NCBI RefSeq assembly: GCF_003173775.1 | Contig: NZ_CP029552.1 | Location: 835,001 to 875,000, forward strand | Direction: 5' to 3' | DNA: 40,000 bases | Source of the DNA: Methylobacterium sp. 17Sr1-1 | GTDB taxonomy: Bacteria > Pseudomonadota > Alphaproteobacteria > Rhizobiales > Beijerinckiaceae | Shown here: piece after piece, positions 24,191 through 32,233 of the stretch | Numbering within the stretch: position 1 is the stretch's first letter | Layout: each line of letters opens with the position of its first letter | Notes under the pieces: generated by a model | What the model saw: the letters and a program-made list of their open reading frames with translations, nothing else | Told to the model about the DNA's origin: nothing | Databases searched by the model: none | Made by a program: the position numbers and the translations under genes

Positions 24191-25174
24191 ATGAGGCGGC
24201 GCACCGTTCTGGCCGGCCTCGGGGGCCTACTCGCTTTCCCGCGTGCGGCGCGGGCGCAGGCCGATCCGGCGCTGCCGGTCGTCGGCTATCTCGGCCCCGA
24301 ATCGCCCGGGCCCTTCGCCAGCCGGCTCGCCGCCTTCCGCGAGGGGCTCGCCGAGGCGGGAGTCATCGAGGGGCGCGACGTCGGGATCGACTTCCGCTGG
24401 GCCGAGGGGCGCTACGAGCGGCTGCCGGACCTCGCGCGGGAGCTGGTCGCGCGCCGGGTCGCGGTGCTGGCGGCGCCCGGTGGGGCGCCCGTCGCGCTCG
24501 CCGCCAAGGGCGTCACCGCGACGATCCCGATCGTGTTCGAGATGGGCGGCGACCCGGTCGCGCTCGGCGTCGTGCAGGATCTCGCGCGCCCGCGCGGCAA
24601 CCTCACGGGCGTGTCGAGCCTGAGCGTGGAGGTCTCGGGCAAGCGTCTGGAATACCTGCACGAGGCCGTGCCGGGCGCCCGGTCCTTCGCGGTGGCGTTC
24701 AACCCGACGAGCCCGACCGCGCCGTCGCAGCTGCGCGCCCTGCACGAGGCCGCCGGGACGCTCGGCGTGCAATTGCGGATCTCCCCGGTCCGAGGCGAGG
24801 AGGATTTCGCGTCGGTCTTCGCGGAGGCGGCGGCCCTGCGGCCCGGGGGGCTCGTCTTCACCTCCGACCCCTACTTCGCCCTGCGCAGCCGGCTGCTCGC
24901 CGACCTCGCGCGCCGCCACGCTCTGCCGGCGGTGACGCAGACGCGGGATTTTCCGCTGGCCGGCGGCCTGATGAGCTACGGCGGCGACTTCACCCAGACC
25001 CATCGGCTGGCCGGCCTCTATACCGGCCGGATCCTCAAGGGCGAGCGGCCCGCCGACCTGCCGGTGCAGCTCGTCACGAAGGTCGAGCTGTTCGTGAACC
25101 TCGCGGCCGCCGCCGCCCTCGGGCTGACCGTTCCGACCTCGCTCCTCGTCGGCGCCGACACGGTCATCGAGTGA
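24191..25174 (+). CDS. ABC-type periplasmic binding protein (PF04392)
   Basis: A 327-residue exported protein. I prefer the ATG at 24191 because it gives the typical family start MRRRTVLAGLGGLLAFPRAARAQA, a Tat-like signal cleaved after ARAQA; ATGs at 24143 and 24122 are in frame. The ABC_sub_bind family is shown by PVVGYLGPESP, FREGLAEAGVIEGRDV, PIVFEMGGDPV and LARPRGNLTGVSS. Members are thought to bind tryptophan-like or other amphipathic ligands, but specificity is unresolved. No permease or ATPase gene is adjacent, so it is an orphan, common for this greatly expanded rhizobial family. Its last 11 bases overlap the convergent cyclase gene. Confidence 0.88.
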   Translation: MRRRTVLAGLGGLLAFPRAARAQADPALPVVGYLGPESPGPFASRLAAFREGLAEAGVIEGRDVGIDFRWAEGRYERLPDLARELVARRVAVLAAPGGAPVALAAKGVTATIPIVFEMGGDPVALGVVQDLARPRGNLTGVSSLSVEVSGKRLEYLHEAVPGARSFAVAFNPTSPTAPSQLRALHEAAGTLGVQLRISPVRGEEDFASVFAEAAALRPGGLVFTSDPYFALRSRLLADLARRHALPAVTQTRDFPLAGGLMSYGGDFTQTHRLAGLYTGRILKGERPADLPVQLVTKVELFVNLAAAAALGLTVPTSLLVGADTVIE

Positions 25175-26951
25175 GCGGGGCGGCGAGCTCCCGTCCGGAC
25201 GCGGACGGCGACGCGCAAGTGACGCCGAAGACCGGCACCTCCCGCGTCCATCCTTTCAGCGGCAGCGTGCCGAGGGGCGTGACGGCGCAACGTCCGGGCG
25301 CGGCCTCGGCCAGGGTCGCGTCGACCAGGACCTGCGCGTCCGCCGCCGCGGCGCAGAGGCGGGCGGCGAGGTTCACCACCGGGCCGATCGCCGTGTAGTC
25401 GGAGCGGCCCTCGCAACCGATCCGCCCGACGGTCGCCGGCCCCATCGCGGCGCCGACGCCGAAGCCGAGGCGAAAGCCCCGCGCGTCCCACGCCGCCGCG
25501 AGCGGCCGGACCACCGCCTGCATGTCGACGGCGAGCCGGATGGCCGTGGGCCCTGGGTCGGCCACCGGCACCGGCGCGTTGACGAGCGCCATCAGGCCGT
25601 CGCCGGTGAAGGTCACGAGGGTCGCGCCATGCGCCGTGATCGCGCCGCCGAGGGCTGCGAAATACTCGCCCAGGACCTCGATCACCGTCTCGGGCGCGGC
25701 GGCGGCCGAGAAGGCGGTGAAGCCGCGCAGGTCGCCGAACACCACCGCCACCTCGACGCGGCGCCCGTCGAGCACGCCGTCGTCGCCGCAGCGATCGACG
25801 AGTTCGGCGACCTGCGGGGCGAGGAAGCGCCGCAGGCGCCCGATGCGCTCCTGGCGCTCCTGCGACAGCGCCAGATCGCGCGCCATCGCGTTGAACCGGG
25901 CGGCGAGCCGGCCGAGCTCGTCCGCCGAGGCGACGGCGATGCGGTGCCCGAAATCCCCGGCGCCGATCCGCTGCGTGCCCTCTTCGAGCAGGCGGATCGG
26001 GCCGGTCATGCGACGCGCCAGCCCGTAGGCGAGGGCGGCGGCGAACAGGAGGCCGAGCAGGATCAGCGCGCCGGTGCGCAGGAGAGCGCGGACGAGCGGC
26101 GCGGCCGCCTCCGCCAGGGGCTGCATCACCACCACCGTCCAGTCGACGCCCGGGACCGTCGCGGCCGCGGCGACCACGCGGCGGCCGAGGCTGTCGCGGC
26201 CCGTGGCGGTGCCGCCGGCCGCCCGCGCCTCGGCGCGCAAGGCCGCGAGCGCGCGCGCCGCCGGATCGTCGGCACCGCGCAGCACGAGGCTGAGATCCGG
26301 ATGGGCGACGAGCCGGCCCGGACCATCGAGCACGAAGGCTCGGCCCGTCTCGCCGATGCGGATCCCGGAGATCACCTCCCGGATCAGCTTGAGGTTGATC
26401 TCCGCCACCGCCACCCCGACCGAGGCGCTGGTGCCCGCGACCGCGACGGTCATGAACGGCTCGGAGCCGCGATGATAGGTGACCGGCCCGTACCAGGCCC
26501 GGGCAGCACCGGCCGGGGCTTTCCGGGCACCGGCCACCGCCGGATCGCCCGAGCGGTCGGCGCCGCTGCCGGTGCGGTTGAGGCTGACGCGGGAGACCTG
26601 CAGCCGCTCGCGGCCCTCCCCGTCGACGAGGGTGAGCTGCGCGATCGCCGGCACCTGCCGCAGCAGGCGCAGGGCGTCGAGGCGCTGCGACTCCTCCGCG
26701 GTCGACGTCCAGGGCAGCTGCACCATCCAGCCGAGCTGTCCGCGGATGGTGTCGATGAAGCCCTGGATGCGGAAGGCCGCGTCCCGCGCCTCCAGGCCGA
26801 GGAGCGCGTGGAGCTGGTCGCGCCGGTCGCGGGTGCCGAACCACTCCTCCAGCCCGCCATTGGCGAACAGCGGCAGCGCCACCGCGGAGAACAGCACGAC
26901 GCAGTACTTCGCGAAGAGCGACCGGCGCGGATCGAGCGCGGGCCTGACCAT
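25164..26951 (-). CDS. Membrane class III nucleotide cyclase (Cache-HAMP-CHD)
   Basis: A 595-residue membrane sensor expected to make cAMP or cGMP. Helix 1 is at about 14-31, a periplasmic double Cache sensor at about 35-285, helix 2 at about 293-312, HAMP at about 313-366, and the cyclase homology domain at 398-580. The two metal-binding aspartates are present: Asp407 in FGDLRGFT and Asp451 in FTGDGLMAL. Asn527 and Arg531 of VVNLAAR support the transition state. The lysine that normally reads the base is replaced by Thr447, and the partner position is Thr520 (DYTAIG), so substrate specificity is open. Its end overlaps the convergent binding-protein gene. The ligand is unknown. Confidence 0.92.
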   Translation of the reverse strand: MVRPALDPRRSLFAKYCVVLFSAVALPLFANGGLEEWFGTRDRRDQLHALLGLEARDAAFRIQGFIDTIRGQLGWMVQLPWTSTAEESQRLDALRLLRQVPAIAQLTLVDGEGRERLQVSRVSLNRTGSGADRSGDPAVAGARKAPAGAARAWYGPVTYHRGSEPFMTVAVAGTSASVGVAVAEINLKLIREVISGIRIGETGRAFVLDGPGRLVAHPDLSLVLRGADDPAARALAALRAEARAAGGTATGRDSLGRRVVAAAATVPGVDWTVVVMQPLAEAAAPLVRALLRTGALILLGLLFAAALAYGLARRMTGPIRLLEEGTQRIGAGDFGHRIAVASADELGRLAARFNAMARDLALSQERQERIGRLRRFLAPQVAELVDRCGDDGVLDGRRVEVAVVFGDLRGFTAFSAAAAPETVIEVLGEYFAALGGAITAHGATLVTFTGDGLMALVNAPVPVADPGPTAIRLAVDMQAVVRPLAAAWDARGFRLGFGVGAAMGPATVGRIGCEGRSDYTAIGPVVNLAARLCAAAADAQVLVDATLAEAAPGRCAVTPLGTLPLKGWTREVPVFGVTCASPSASGRELAAPLTR

Positions 26952-26969
26952 CGTTGGCGCCTCCCGCCC

Positions 26970-27078
26970 CGCTAGAGCGCCTCACGATCGCGCTGCAATC
27001 GCGAAGCTCTCTAAGTCTCTGCCTTGCCGCATTTTCTTCGACGAACCGGTATCCACTTCGTCGGAAAATGCTCTAGCG
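26970..27078. repeat. 109-bp MITE-like dispersed repeat
   Basis: The element is bounded by 9-base inverted ends CGCTAGAGC (26970-26978) and GCTCTAGCG (27070-27078). Its right half holds an imperfect palindrome from 27030 to 27070 (CATTTTC..CGACGAA, then TTCGTCG.AAAATG). I recognise the GACGAACCGGTATCCACTTC type of core as a short repeat scattered through Methylobacterium and Bradyrhizobium genomes. It encodes nothing. It lies between the cyclase gene's start and the SCO gene's end and is clearly more AT-rich than its surroundings. Confidence 0.8.
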
Positions 27079-27771
27079 AGCTTGCGCACCTCCGGCACCG
27101 GACTCCTCGAGGAGCAGCGTGCGGATGTCGGTGAGGACGAGCGCCGGCTCGAAGAAGTCGAGGCTGTAGATGTTGCGGACCGAGCCCCTGCGATCGATCA
27201 GGAAGGCGCGGAAGACGTGGTTCAGCCCGCCGTCGGCCTTGGCATCGACGCGCTGCCCGTAAGCGGTGAGGATCGGTGCCAGCGCGGCCCGGTCGGGCGC
27301 GGTCAGGAAGGCCCAGGCGGGCGCGGCCGGATCGGCGGAGCGCCACGCGGCGGCGAAGCTGCGCATCACTCCCGGCGTGTCGTGCTCGGGGTCGAAGCTC
27401 AGGGTGACGAGGCGCATCCGACGCGCCAACCCCGGATCCGTCGCGGCGAGATCCTGCAGCCGGGCCATGTCGGCGCTGGCGAGCGGGCAGACGTCGCCGC
27501 AGCGCGTGTAGATCAGCGCCAGGACGGTGATGCCGCGGGGCTCTTCCAGGAGATCCCGGCGCACGCCGGCCTCGTCGAGGACGGTGCCGCCGGATGCGGG
27601 CTTGATCGGCGGCAGGCGGTAGCTCCCCGGCGCCGGAATCGGAAACACGGATGCTGCCGCAGGGCGCGGCGCGTGCCCCTCATGCGCGCGGGCGCCATGA
27701 AGGAGGGCGAAGGCAGCGCCGAGGACGAGCGCCGCGAGGCGGGGAAGCGAGGGGCGTCGCATCGCCGTCAC
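27073..27771 (-). CDS. SCO1/SenC-family copper chaperone
   Basis: A 232-residue exported thioredoxin-fold protein. The signal sequence (LAALVLGAAFALLHGARA) is followed by HEGH. The copper site is complete: Cys91 and Cys95 in TRCGDVCP and His185 in LNHVFRAFLID. SCO proteins load copper into periplasmic enzymes, classically the CuA site of cytochrome oxidase. The GTG start at 27771 overlaps the stop of the SBP56 gene (GTGA), so the two are translationally coupled; an ATG at 27762 is an alternative. No cytochrome oxidase genes are near. Because SBP56 methanethiol oxidases need copper, this SCO probably matures its upstream partner. The last codons enter the dispersed repeat. Confidence 0.93.
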   Translation of the reverse strand: MTAMRRPSLPRLAALVLGAAFALLHGARAHEGHAPRPAAASVFPIPAPGSYRLPPIKPASGGTVLDEAGVRRDLLEEPRGITVLALIYTRCGDVCPLASADMARLQDLAATDPGLARRMRLVTLSFDPEHDTPGVMRSFAAAWRSADPAAPAWAFLTAPDRAALAPILTAYGQRVDAKADGGLNHVFRAFLIDRRGSVRNIYSLDFFEPALVLTDIRTLLLEESGAGGAQAR

Positions 27772-29087
27772 GGCCCGTAGAGCGAGGCGGAGCCGAACGC
27801 CATCATGTGCGGCCGCCCGAGCCGCTCGGCGGTGAAGTCGATCGCGAAGCGTGCCGCCAATTCCTTCCCGTTCCAGGTATAGGCCTTGAGGAACTGCTCG
27901 TTCTCCGCCCCGGTCTTGTCCCAGTTCGCGAGCAACGAGCTGGTATAGTAGATCCGTTTGCCGTCCCAGCTCTGCGAGACCATGTTGAGCTGCGCACCGA
28001 TCTTCTTCTCGTAGATCTGCCGTGGCCGGTCGGGATCGGAGACGTCGAAGACCCGGGTGGTGCCGTCCATGAAGGTGTCGACGAAGAGCGTGCGGTCATC
28101 GGCCGAGAGGCTGATGTCGACGGGCACCGGAAGCTTCGCGGGGTCGCCGATCTCGGCTACCGGCTTGGCGCTCCAGGCACCTCGCTCGTCCTCGCGCACC
28201 AGCCAGAGCTTCGCGGTCAGCGCGGTCGAGGTGAAGGCGTAGGTGTGCCGCGGCCCCCAGGCCCAGCGGATCTCGAGCGGCACCCCGGGTACGCTGAGCA
28301 CGGTGCGGGGCGTCCTGGCGTGGAAGTCCCACAGCACCATCGTCTGGCCGAAGCGCTTCATCGCCTCGGCATCCTTCATCAGCTCGCCGAGGGGACGCAT
28401 GTAGTTGTCGAGCCCGGTGAAGGACGAGGTCAGCATCACGTTGCGGCGCGGCAGCACGCGGGCGTCGTAGCCGTACCCGTCCGCCCCGGCCTCGATCCGG
28501 GCGCCGTTCGGTGCGGCATCGGTCGGCAGCCAGTGCGTCGCGACGTACTCGCCCTCGTTCGAATACTCGACCAAAGCCGCCCGGCCGGTGCCGTCGCGGT
28601 TCGACAGGCTCGGGATCAGCATGCGGCCGGGCAGCGCGTAGGCGCCGTGCGGGCCGGCCGCGCCGCCGCTCTTCTCGACGAAGTCGTCGATCACCTTGAC
28701 GAGACGGGGCTCGGCCGGGTCGCTCGCGACGTCGAAGATGAAGATCCGGCTGTCCGACAGGCCGGCGGCCCAGAACTGGCGCCGGTCGTCGGTGAACCCG
28801 CCGTGATGCGCCTCGTGCCGGCCGCCGACCGGGGCGGCGTGGATCGGCTTGCCGAAAGTGGGGGAGGATTCGCGGGCATCGACCGTGACGAGCTTGTCCG
28901 AGCCGTCACCCAGCCCCTCGACCCCGAGGGTCCAGACATAGACGAAATCCTCGATGCCGGTGATCTTCGCCATGTAGGGCGACTGGCAGGTCTCGTCTGC
29001 GCGCACCGACGACGTGGCCAGCAGGGACGAGGCGGCACACAGCATCGCGGCGATCCCGCGGCATGGGATTGCACGGCCTTCCCGCAT
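27768..29087 (-). CDS. mtoX: SBP56-family methanethiol oxidase
   Basis: A 439-residue periplasmic protein. The ATG at 29087 has AGGAGGT upstream and starts a signal peptide ending SSVRADE. The rest is one selenium-binding-protein (PF05694) beta-propeller, with CQSPYMAKITG at its start and PVGGRHEAHHGGF, GPHGAYALPG and DFHARTPR along the chain; histidines in these segments are candidate metal ligands. Bacterial SBP56 proteins of this kind, such as Hyphomicrobium MtoX, are copper-dependent methanethiol oxidases yielding formaldehyde, sulfide and hydrogen peroxide. Published mtoX loci carry SCO and often MauG genes; a coupled SCO gene follows here, no MauG was seen. Formaldehyde would fit a methylotroph's metabolism. 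Confidence 0.88.
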   Translation of the reverse strand: MREGRAIPCRGIAAMLCAASSLLATSSVRADETCQSPYMAKITGIEDFVYVWTLGVEGLGDGSDKLVTVDARESSPTFGKPIHAAPVGGRHEAHHGGFTDDRRQFWAAGLSDSRIFIFDVASDPAEPRLVKVIDDFVEKSGGAAGPHGAYALPGRMLIPSLSNRDGTGRAALVEYSNEGEYVATHWLPTDAAPNGARIEAGADGYGYDARVLPRRNVMLTSSFTGLDNYMRPLGELMKDAEAMKRFGQTMVLWDFHARTPRTVLSVPGVPLEIRWAWGPRHTYAFTSTALTAKLWLVREDERGAWSAKPVAEIGDPAKLPVPVDISLSADDRTLFVDTFMDGTTRVFDVSDPDRPRQIYEKKIGAQLNMVSQSWDGKRIYYTSSLLANWDKTGAENEQFLKAYTWNGKELAARFAIDFTAERLGRPHMMAFGSASLYGP

Positions 29088-29233
29088 GGACACCTCCTGT
29101 CGCGCGCACGACCGATGCCGCCCCGTATCCGCCGGATGTGCTTTACTGTTAAAAGCACTCTGGAGCAGGGCATGATACCGCCGCGATACCGATTGCATCC
29201 ATGTTTTGCCGGTTATGCCTGTCTGTCAATGGA

Positions 29234-29247
29234 TTGTATCAATACAA
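29234..29247. promoter_or_regulatory. Palindromic operator candidate TTGTAT-CA-ATACAA
   Basis: A perfect 6+6 palindrome in an AT-rich pocket between the divergent mtoX-sco operon and the truncated-globin gene. Its form resembles operators of GntR-family (FadR/VanR-type) repressors, but no such regulator is in the window. Distances are about 150 bases to the mtoX start and 180 to the globin start. Confidence 0.45.
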
Positions 29248-29424
29248 ATCCACCGTGCCCGAACAGATCGATCGTTGCTCGGTCGAAGCATTGCAGCCAA
29301 GCTTTCGCCCGAGTTTCGGCGGTCCTGTCGATGTTCCGGGCGTCGGAACCGATACGGTCGTGCCGGCCGCATCGTCCGGGCCGCGTCCCTTGCGGCCTCC
29401 CTCGCCGGTGGGCATCTGACGGGC

Positions 29425-29856
29425 ATGACACCGACGGCCCTGAACGACGAAAGCCTCGCCCCCTTCCTGGCGGCCTTCTACGGCCGCGTCCGCGACGACC
29501 CGCTCCTCGGCCCGGTCTTCGCGGCCGCGGTCCCCGACGCCGATTGGCCGCGGCACATGGCGACGATCGAGGCGTTCTGGTCGTCGGTGCTGTTCAGGAC
29601 CGGCCGCTACAAGGGCAACCCGTTCGGCCGGCACCAGGCCCTCGGCGTCCTGCGCCCGGAGCATTTCGCGCGCTGGCTCGACCTCTTCCGGGAGACGGCG
29701 GTGGCGCATTTCACGCCGGAGGACGCCGCCGCCTTGCAGGACCGGGCCGAGCGGATCGGCGACAGCCTCAAGGCCGGCCTGTTCTTCCGTCCCGAGATCG
29801 CGGGAGCGCCCGCTTCCGGCTCCGGACCGTCTGCCACCGGTGCACCTGCCAGGTGA
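29425..29856 (+). CDS. Group 3 truncated haemoglobin
   Basis: A 143-residue haem protein. I chose the ATG at 29425 because family members begin just before the first helix. Landmarks are FYGRVRDDPLLGPVF (helix A-B), the group 3 segment FWSSVLFRTGRYKGNPFGRH with the likely proximal histidine at residue 70, and HFARWLDLFRETAV. Group 3 globins such as Campylobacter Ctb are linked to oxygen binding and to nitric oxide or nitrosative stress. The proline- and serine-rich last 15 residues are an extra tail. The gene shares a long AT-rich promoter region, with a palindrome, with the divergent methanethiol-oxidase operon, suggesting joint control in low-oxygen or sulfur conditions. Confidence 0.9.
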   Translation: MTPTALNDESLAPFLAAFYGRVRDDPLLGPVFAAAVPDADWPRHMATIEAFWSSVLFRTGRYKGNPFGRHQALGVLRPEHFARWLDLFRETAVAHFTPEDAAALQDRAERIGDSLKAGLFFRPEIAGAPASGSGPSATGAPAR

Positions 29857-30025
29857 GCATCATGCTCGCCGCCATGAGGGCGGCGTGCAGGAGATGGAGG
29901 GCCAGGGGCGTGTTCGGCATCGGCGTCATCCCTGCGGACGGAGCGTGCGCAGCAGGGATCGTGCTTGCAACAATCGGGCCCAACGAGGGACCTGGCGCGT
30001 TTCGCGGCTCACCGCACCACCGGGC

Positions 30026-31216
30026 TCACGACGGCAGCAGGACTCGCGCGGTGGCGGCACGGGCCAGGGTCGCCAGCATGTCGGTCTGGGTCACGATCCC
30101 CAGAACCGTGCGGTCCGGCGCGGTCACCACGACGGCGTGGGTGCGGCCGTCCGTCAGCGCCGGCACCAGCGCCACCGCCGGCTCGTCCGGCCCCGTGATC
30201 CGGGCCGCGGACATCGCCTGCGCGATGTCGCCCGCAGGCCCGCGGGTCAGCTCGCGCAGGCCGACGGTGCCGAGGAGGCGGCCGGCCTCGTCCACGACCG
30301 GCAGGATGCGGACATCGTGCCTGAACAGCAGTTCGACTGCCCGCGCGACCGGCGCGTCCACTGCGACGGTGATGACGTCGCGCGACATCACCTCGGCGCA
30401 GATCAGCGTTCCGTGCGAGCGCACGAGCGCCTTGTGTTCGACCTCGCGCAGCAGCCGGTCGAGGTCGGTGCGGTCGATGTCGAGGGTTTCGTCGAGCGCG
30501 AGCAGGGCCGCGTCGATGTCCTCGGCGTGGAATCCGACGCGCATCGGGGCGGGCAGGTCGGCGGTGGCGTGCGGGTTGACCGGGATGGAGGCCGGGACGT
30601 GGGGGTACTGGCGCCGGGCCAGCCGGTGGAAGACGATGCCGAGCCCCACCAGGATGAGCGAGTTGAGGCCGACCGGGACGAACGGGAACAGGAACCCGGA
30701 CGAGGTGACCGCCGGACCGCCGATCAGCGCGGTCAGCGCCGCGGCGCCGCCGGGCGGGTGAAGGCAGCGGGTGAGCGACATGACGGCGATGGCGACCGAC
30801 ACCCCGACGCCGATCGCCGCCACCGGGTCGGGAATGAAATGCGCGGCGGTCACCCCGATGAGCGCCGAGAGCGTGTTTCCGCCGATGATCGACCAGGGCT
30901 GTGCCAGGGGGCTCGCGGGCACAGCGAAGAGCAGCACCGCGCTCGCGCCCATCGGCGCGACGATCGTCGGGATGTGCGGCCCCTGGCCGACCATCCAGCC
31001 GCTGATCAGCCCGGTGAGCGCGATGCCGATCAGGGCACCAAGGCAGGCGACGAGGCGATCGCGCAGGGTCGCACCGGGAAGCATCGGCGGGAGCACGGGC
31101 CTGATCAGCCGGCTCCCCCAGCGGCGGACCCAGGAGCGCACGGATCCGAGGCGCAACGGCCCGACGATCCCGGACAGGCGCGACAATCCCCTCATACCGG
31201 CCGGATTCCTCGACAA
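30026..31216 (-). CDS. HPP-family membrane protein with C-terminal CBS pair
   Basis: A 396-residue integral membrane protein. Residues 55-195 hold four or five helices of the HPP family (PF04982), including HIPTIVAPMGASAVLLF and the signature His-Pro-Pro at 153-155 in CLHPPGGAAALTALIGG. Residues about 268-396 contain two CBS domains (VMSRDVITVAVDAPVARAV and a degenerate second copy), which usually sense adenine nucleotides. A cyanobacterial HPP protein has been linked to nitrite transport, so anion transport gated by energy state is possible. An ATG at 31195 is an alternative start. It stands alone, convergent with the globin gene. Confidence 0.9.
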   Translation of the reverse strand: MSRNPAGMRGLSRLSGIVGPLRLGSVRSWVRRWGSRLIRPVLPPMLPGATLRDRLVACLGALIGIALTGLISGWMVGQGPHIPTIVAPMGASAVLLFAVPASPLAQPWSIIGGNTLSALIGVTAAHFIPDPVAAIGVGVSVAIAVMSLTRCLHPPGGAAALTALIGGPAVTSSGFLFPFVPVGLNSLILVGLGIVFHRLARRQYPHVPASIPVNPHATADLPAPMRVGFHAEDIDAALLALDETLDIDRTDLDRLLREVEHKALVRSHGTLICAEVMSRDVITVAVDAPVARAVELLFRHDVRILPVVDEAGRLLGTVGLRELTRGPAGDIAQAMSAARITGPDEPAVALVPALTDGRTHAVVVTAPDRTVLGIVTQTDMLATLARAATARVLLPS

Positions 31217-31344
31217 GGCGGAGCGTGACGGCGCCGGTCTCCGCGCGCCGATCGGCGCACCTCTACGAGCTACGCTTCAGCTTGCAAAGATTGAAGGCAC
31301 CATGCCCGTCACGACGGCATGCGATGGCGCGACCGCTCGCTCCG

Positions 31345-32043
31345 TCACGTCTGCGCCCCCAGCTCGGACGACAGGCGTTCGGCCTCCTCGCGCAGGCGCG
31401 GCGCGAGGGTGCCGGCCCGCTCGGCGGTGAGGCGCGAGGACGGGCCCGTCAGCGCCATGGCGCCGATCAGCCGGCCGCCGGCGCCGAAGACCGGCATCGC
31501 CAGGGAGGCGACGTGCGGGTCGGTGACGCCCGAGCTGTAGAGCGGCAATTCGGGCTTGTCCTGCGGCGTCCGCTCGCCGAAGGCCGCCAGCACCTGGGCG
31601 ATCGCCGACTGGTCCATCGGCCGCATGTCACCCGGCCGCACGTTCATGCGCAAAGGGTAGGGCGAATCGGCCCGGAACAGGCACAGCCGCTGGTTCCCGC
31701 GGCGGATGTAGAACGACGCCGTCTCCAGGGATTCGGCCGCGAGCCGCTCCAGCACCGGAACCACCCGCTCCTCCAGCGCGAAGGATTGCTGGTAGACCGA
31801 GCCGATCCGCGCCGCCTCCACCCCGAGACGGTAGCGCCCGTCGTCCAGCCGCTCGATCAGGCCGAACTTCTCGAGCGAGATGCACAGCCGCATGATGGTG
31901 CTCTTCACGAGCTCCGTGCGCCGGGCGAGTTCCGTCAGCTCGAGCGCGTCGTCGCCGCGCTGGAACGCGGTCAGGACGGCCAGCACCCGCTCCGCCGAGG
32001 CGACGCCTTCGAGCTTGGGTCTCGGTCGGGCCTCTTTCGGCAT
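31345..32043 (-). CDS. IclR-family transcriptional regulator
   Basis: A 232-residue regulator from the ATG at 32043 (a GTG at 32061 would add six residues). The N-terminal winged helix (about 15-75) contains VASAERVLAVLTAF and LELTELARRTELVKSTIMRL, the family recognition helix. The C-terminal effector domain follows, with SVYQQSFALEERVVPVLERLA and ALTGPSSRL. IclR proteins sense small organic acids and usually sit beside the catabolic genes they control. This one is divergent from the MFS gene that leads the cluster, with about 190 bases between starts, so it most likely controls that cluster and itself. Confidence 0.93.
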   Translation of the reverse strand: MPKEARPRPKLEGVASAERVLAVLTAFQRGDDALELTELARRTELVKSTIMRLCISLEKFGLIERLDDGRYRLGVEAARIGSVYQQSFALEERVVPVLERLAAESLETASFYIRRGNQRLCLFRADSPYPLRMNVRPGDMRPMDQSAIAQVLAAFGERTPQDKPELPLYSSGVTDPHVASLAMPVFGAGGRLIGAMALTGPSSRLTAERAGTLAPRLREEAERLSSELGAQT

Positions 32044-32165
32044 CGTCTCACGCTCACTCACGTTTCGGGGGTGCGGACGCCTCCCTTAGCGGCGCTCTGC
32101 GCCGCCGCCAAACGGCCGGCAAGCCGGTCTCGGGCCCTGCGACATTCGCGCAAGGCAGCCCGCGC

Positions 32166-32212
32166 TTGACCCCTCCAGACGACGCGGCTAGGTAAAATGA
32201 AACGCCGTTGCA
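32166..32212 (+). promoter_or_regulatory. Promoter and candidate IclR operator of the catabolic cluster
   Basis: TTGACC (32166-32171) and TAGGTA (32189-32194), 17 bases apart, form a plausible sigma-70 promoter facing the MFS gene. An imperfect 15-base palindrome, TGaAAC-GCC-GTTgCA (32198-32212), covers the expected start point, a position suited to repression by the divergent IclR protein. Seen by eye only. Confidence 0.4.
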
Positions 32213-32233
32213 AAAACGCAGGGAGAGAACGCC

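Noticed and set aside
29343..29370. GGAAC at 29345 as a possible EcfG promoter for the globin gene.
   Set aside because: No GTT occurs 16 or 17 bases downstream.
29768..29929. A minus-strand frame with a hydrophobic segment (LALHLLHAALMAASMML) overlapping the globin 3' end.
   Set aside because: It overlaps the globin coding sequence and lacks a clear ribosome-binding site; possible but not supportable.
27651..30761. A 1036-codon plus-strand open frame across the SCO, mtoX, globin and HPP genes.
   Set aside because: It crosses four genes with strong family motifs in other frames and an AT-rich promoter region; low stop density in high-GC DNA explains it.
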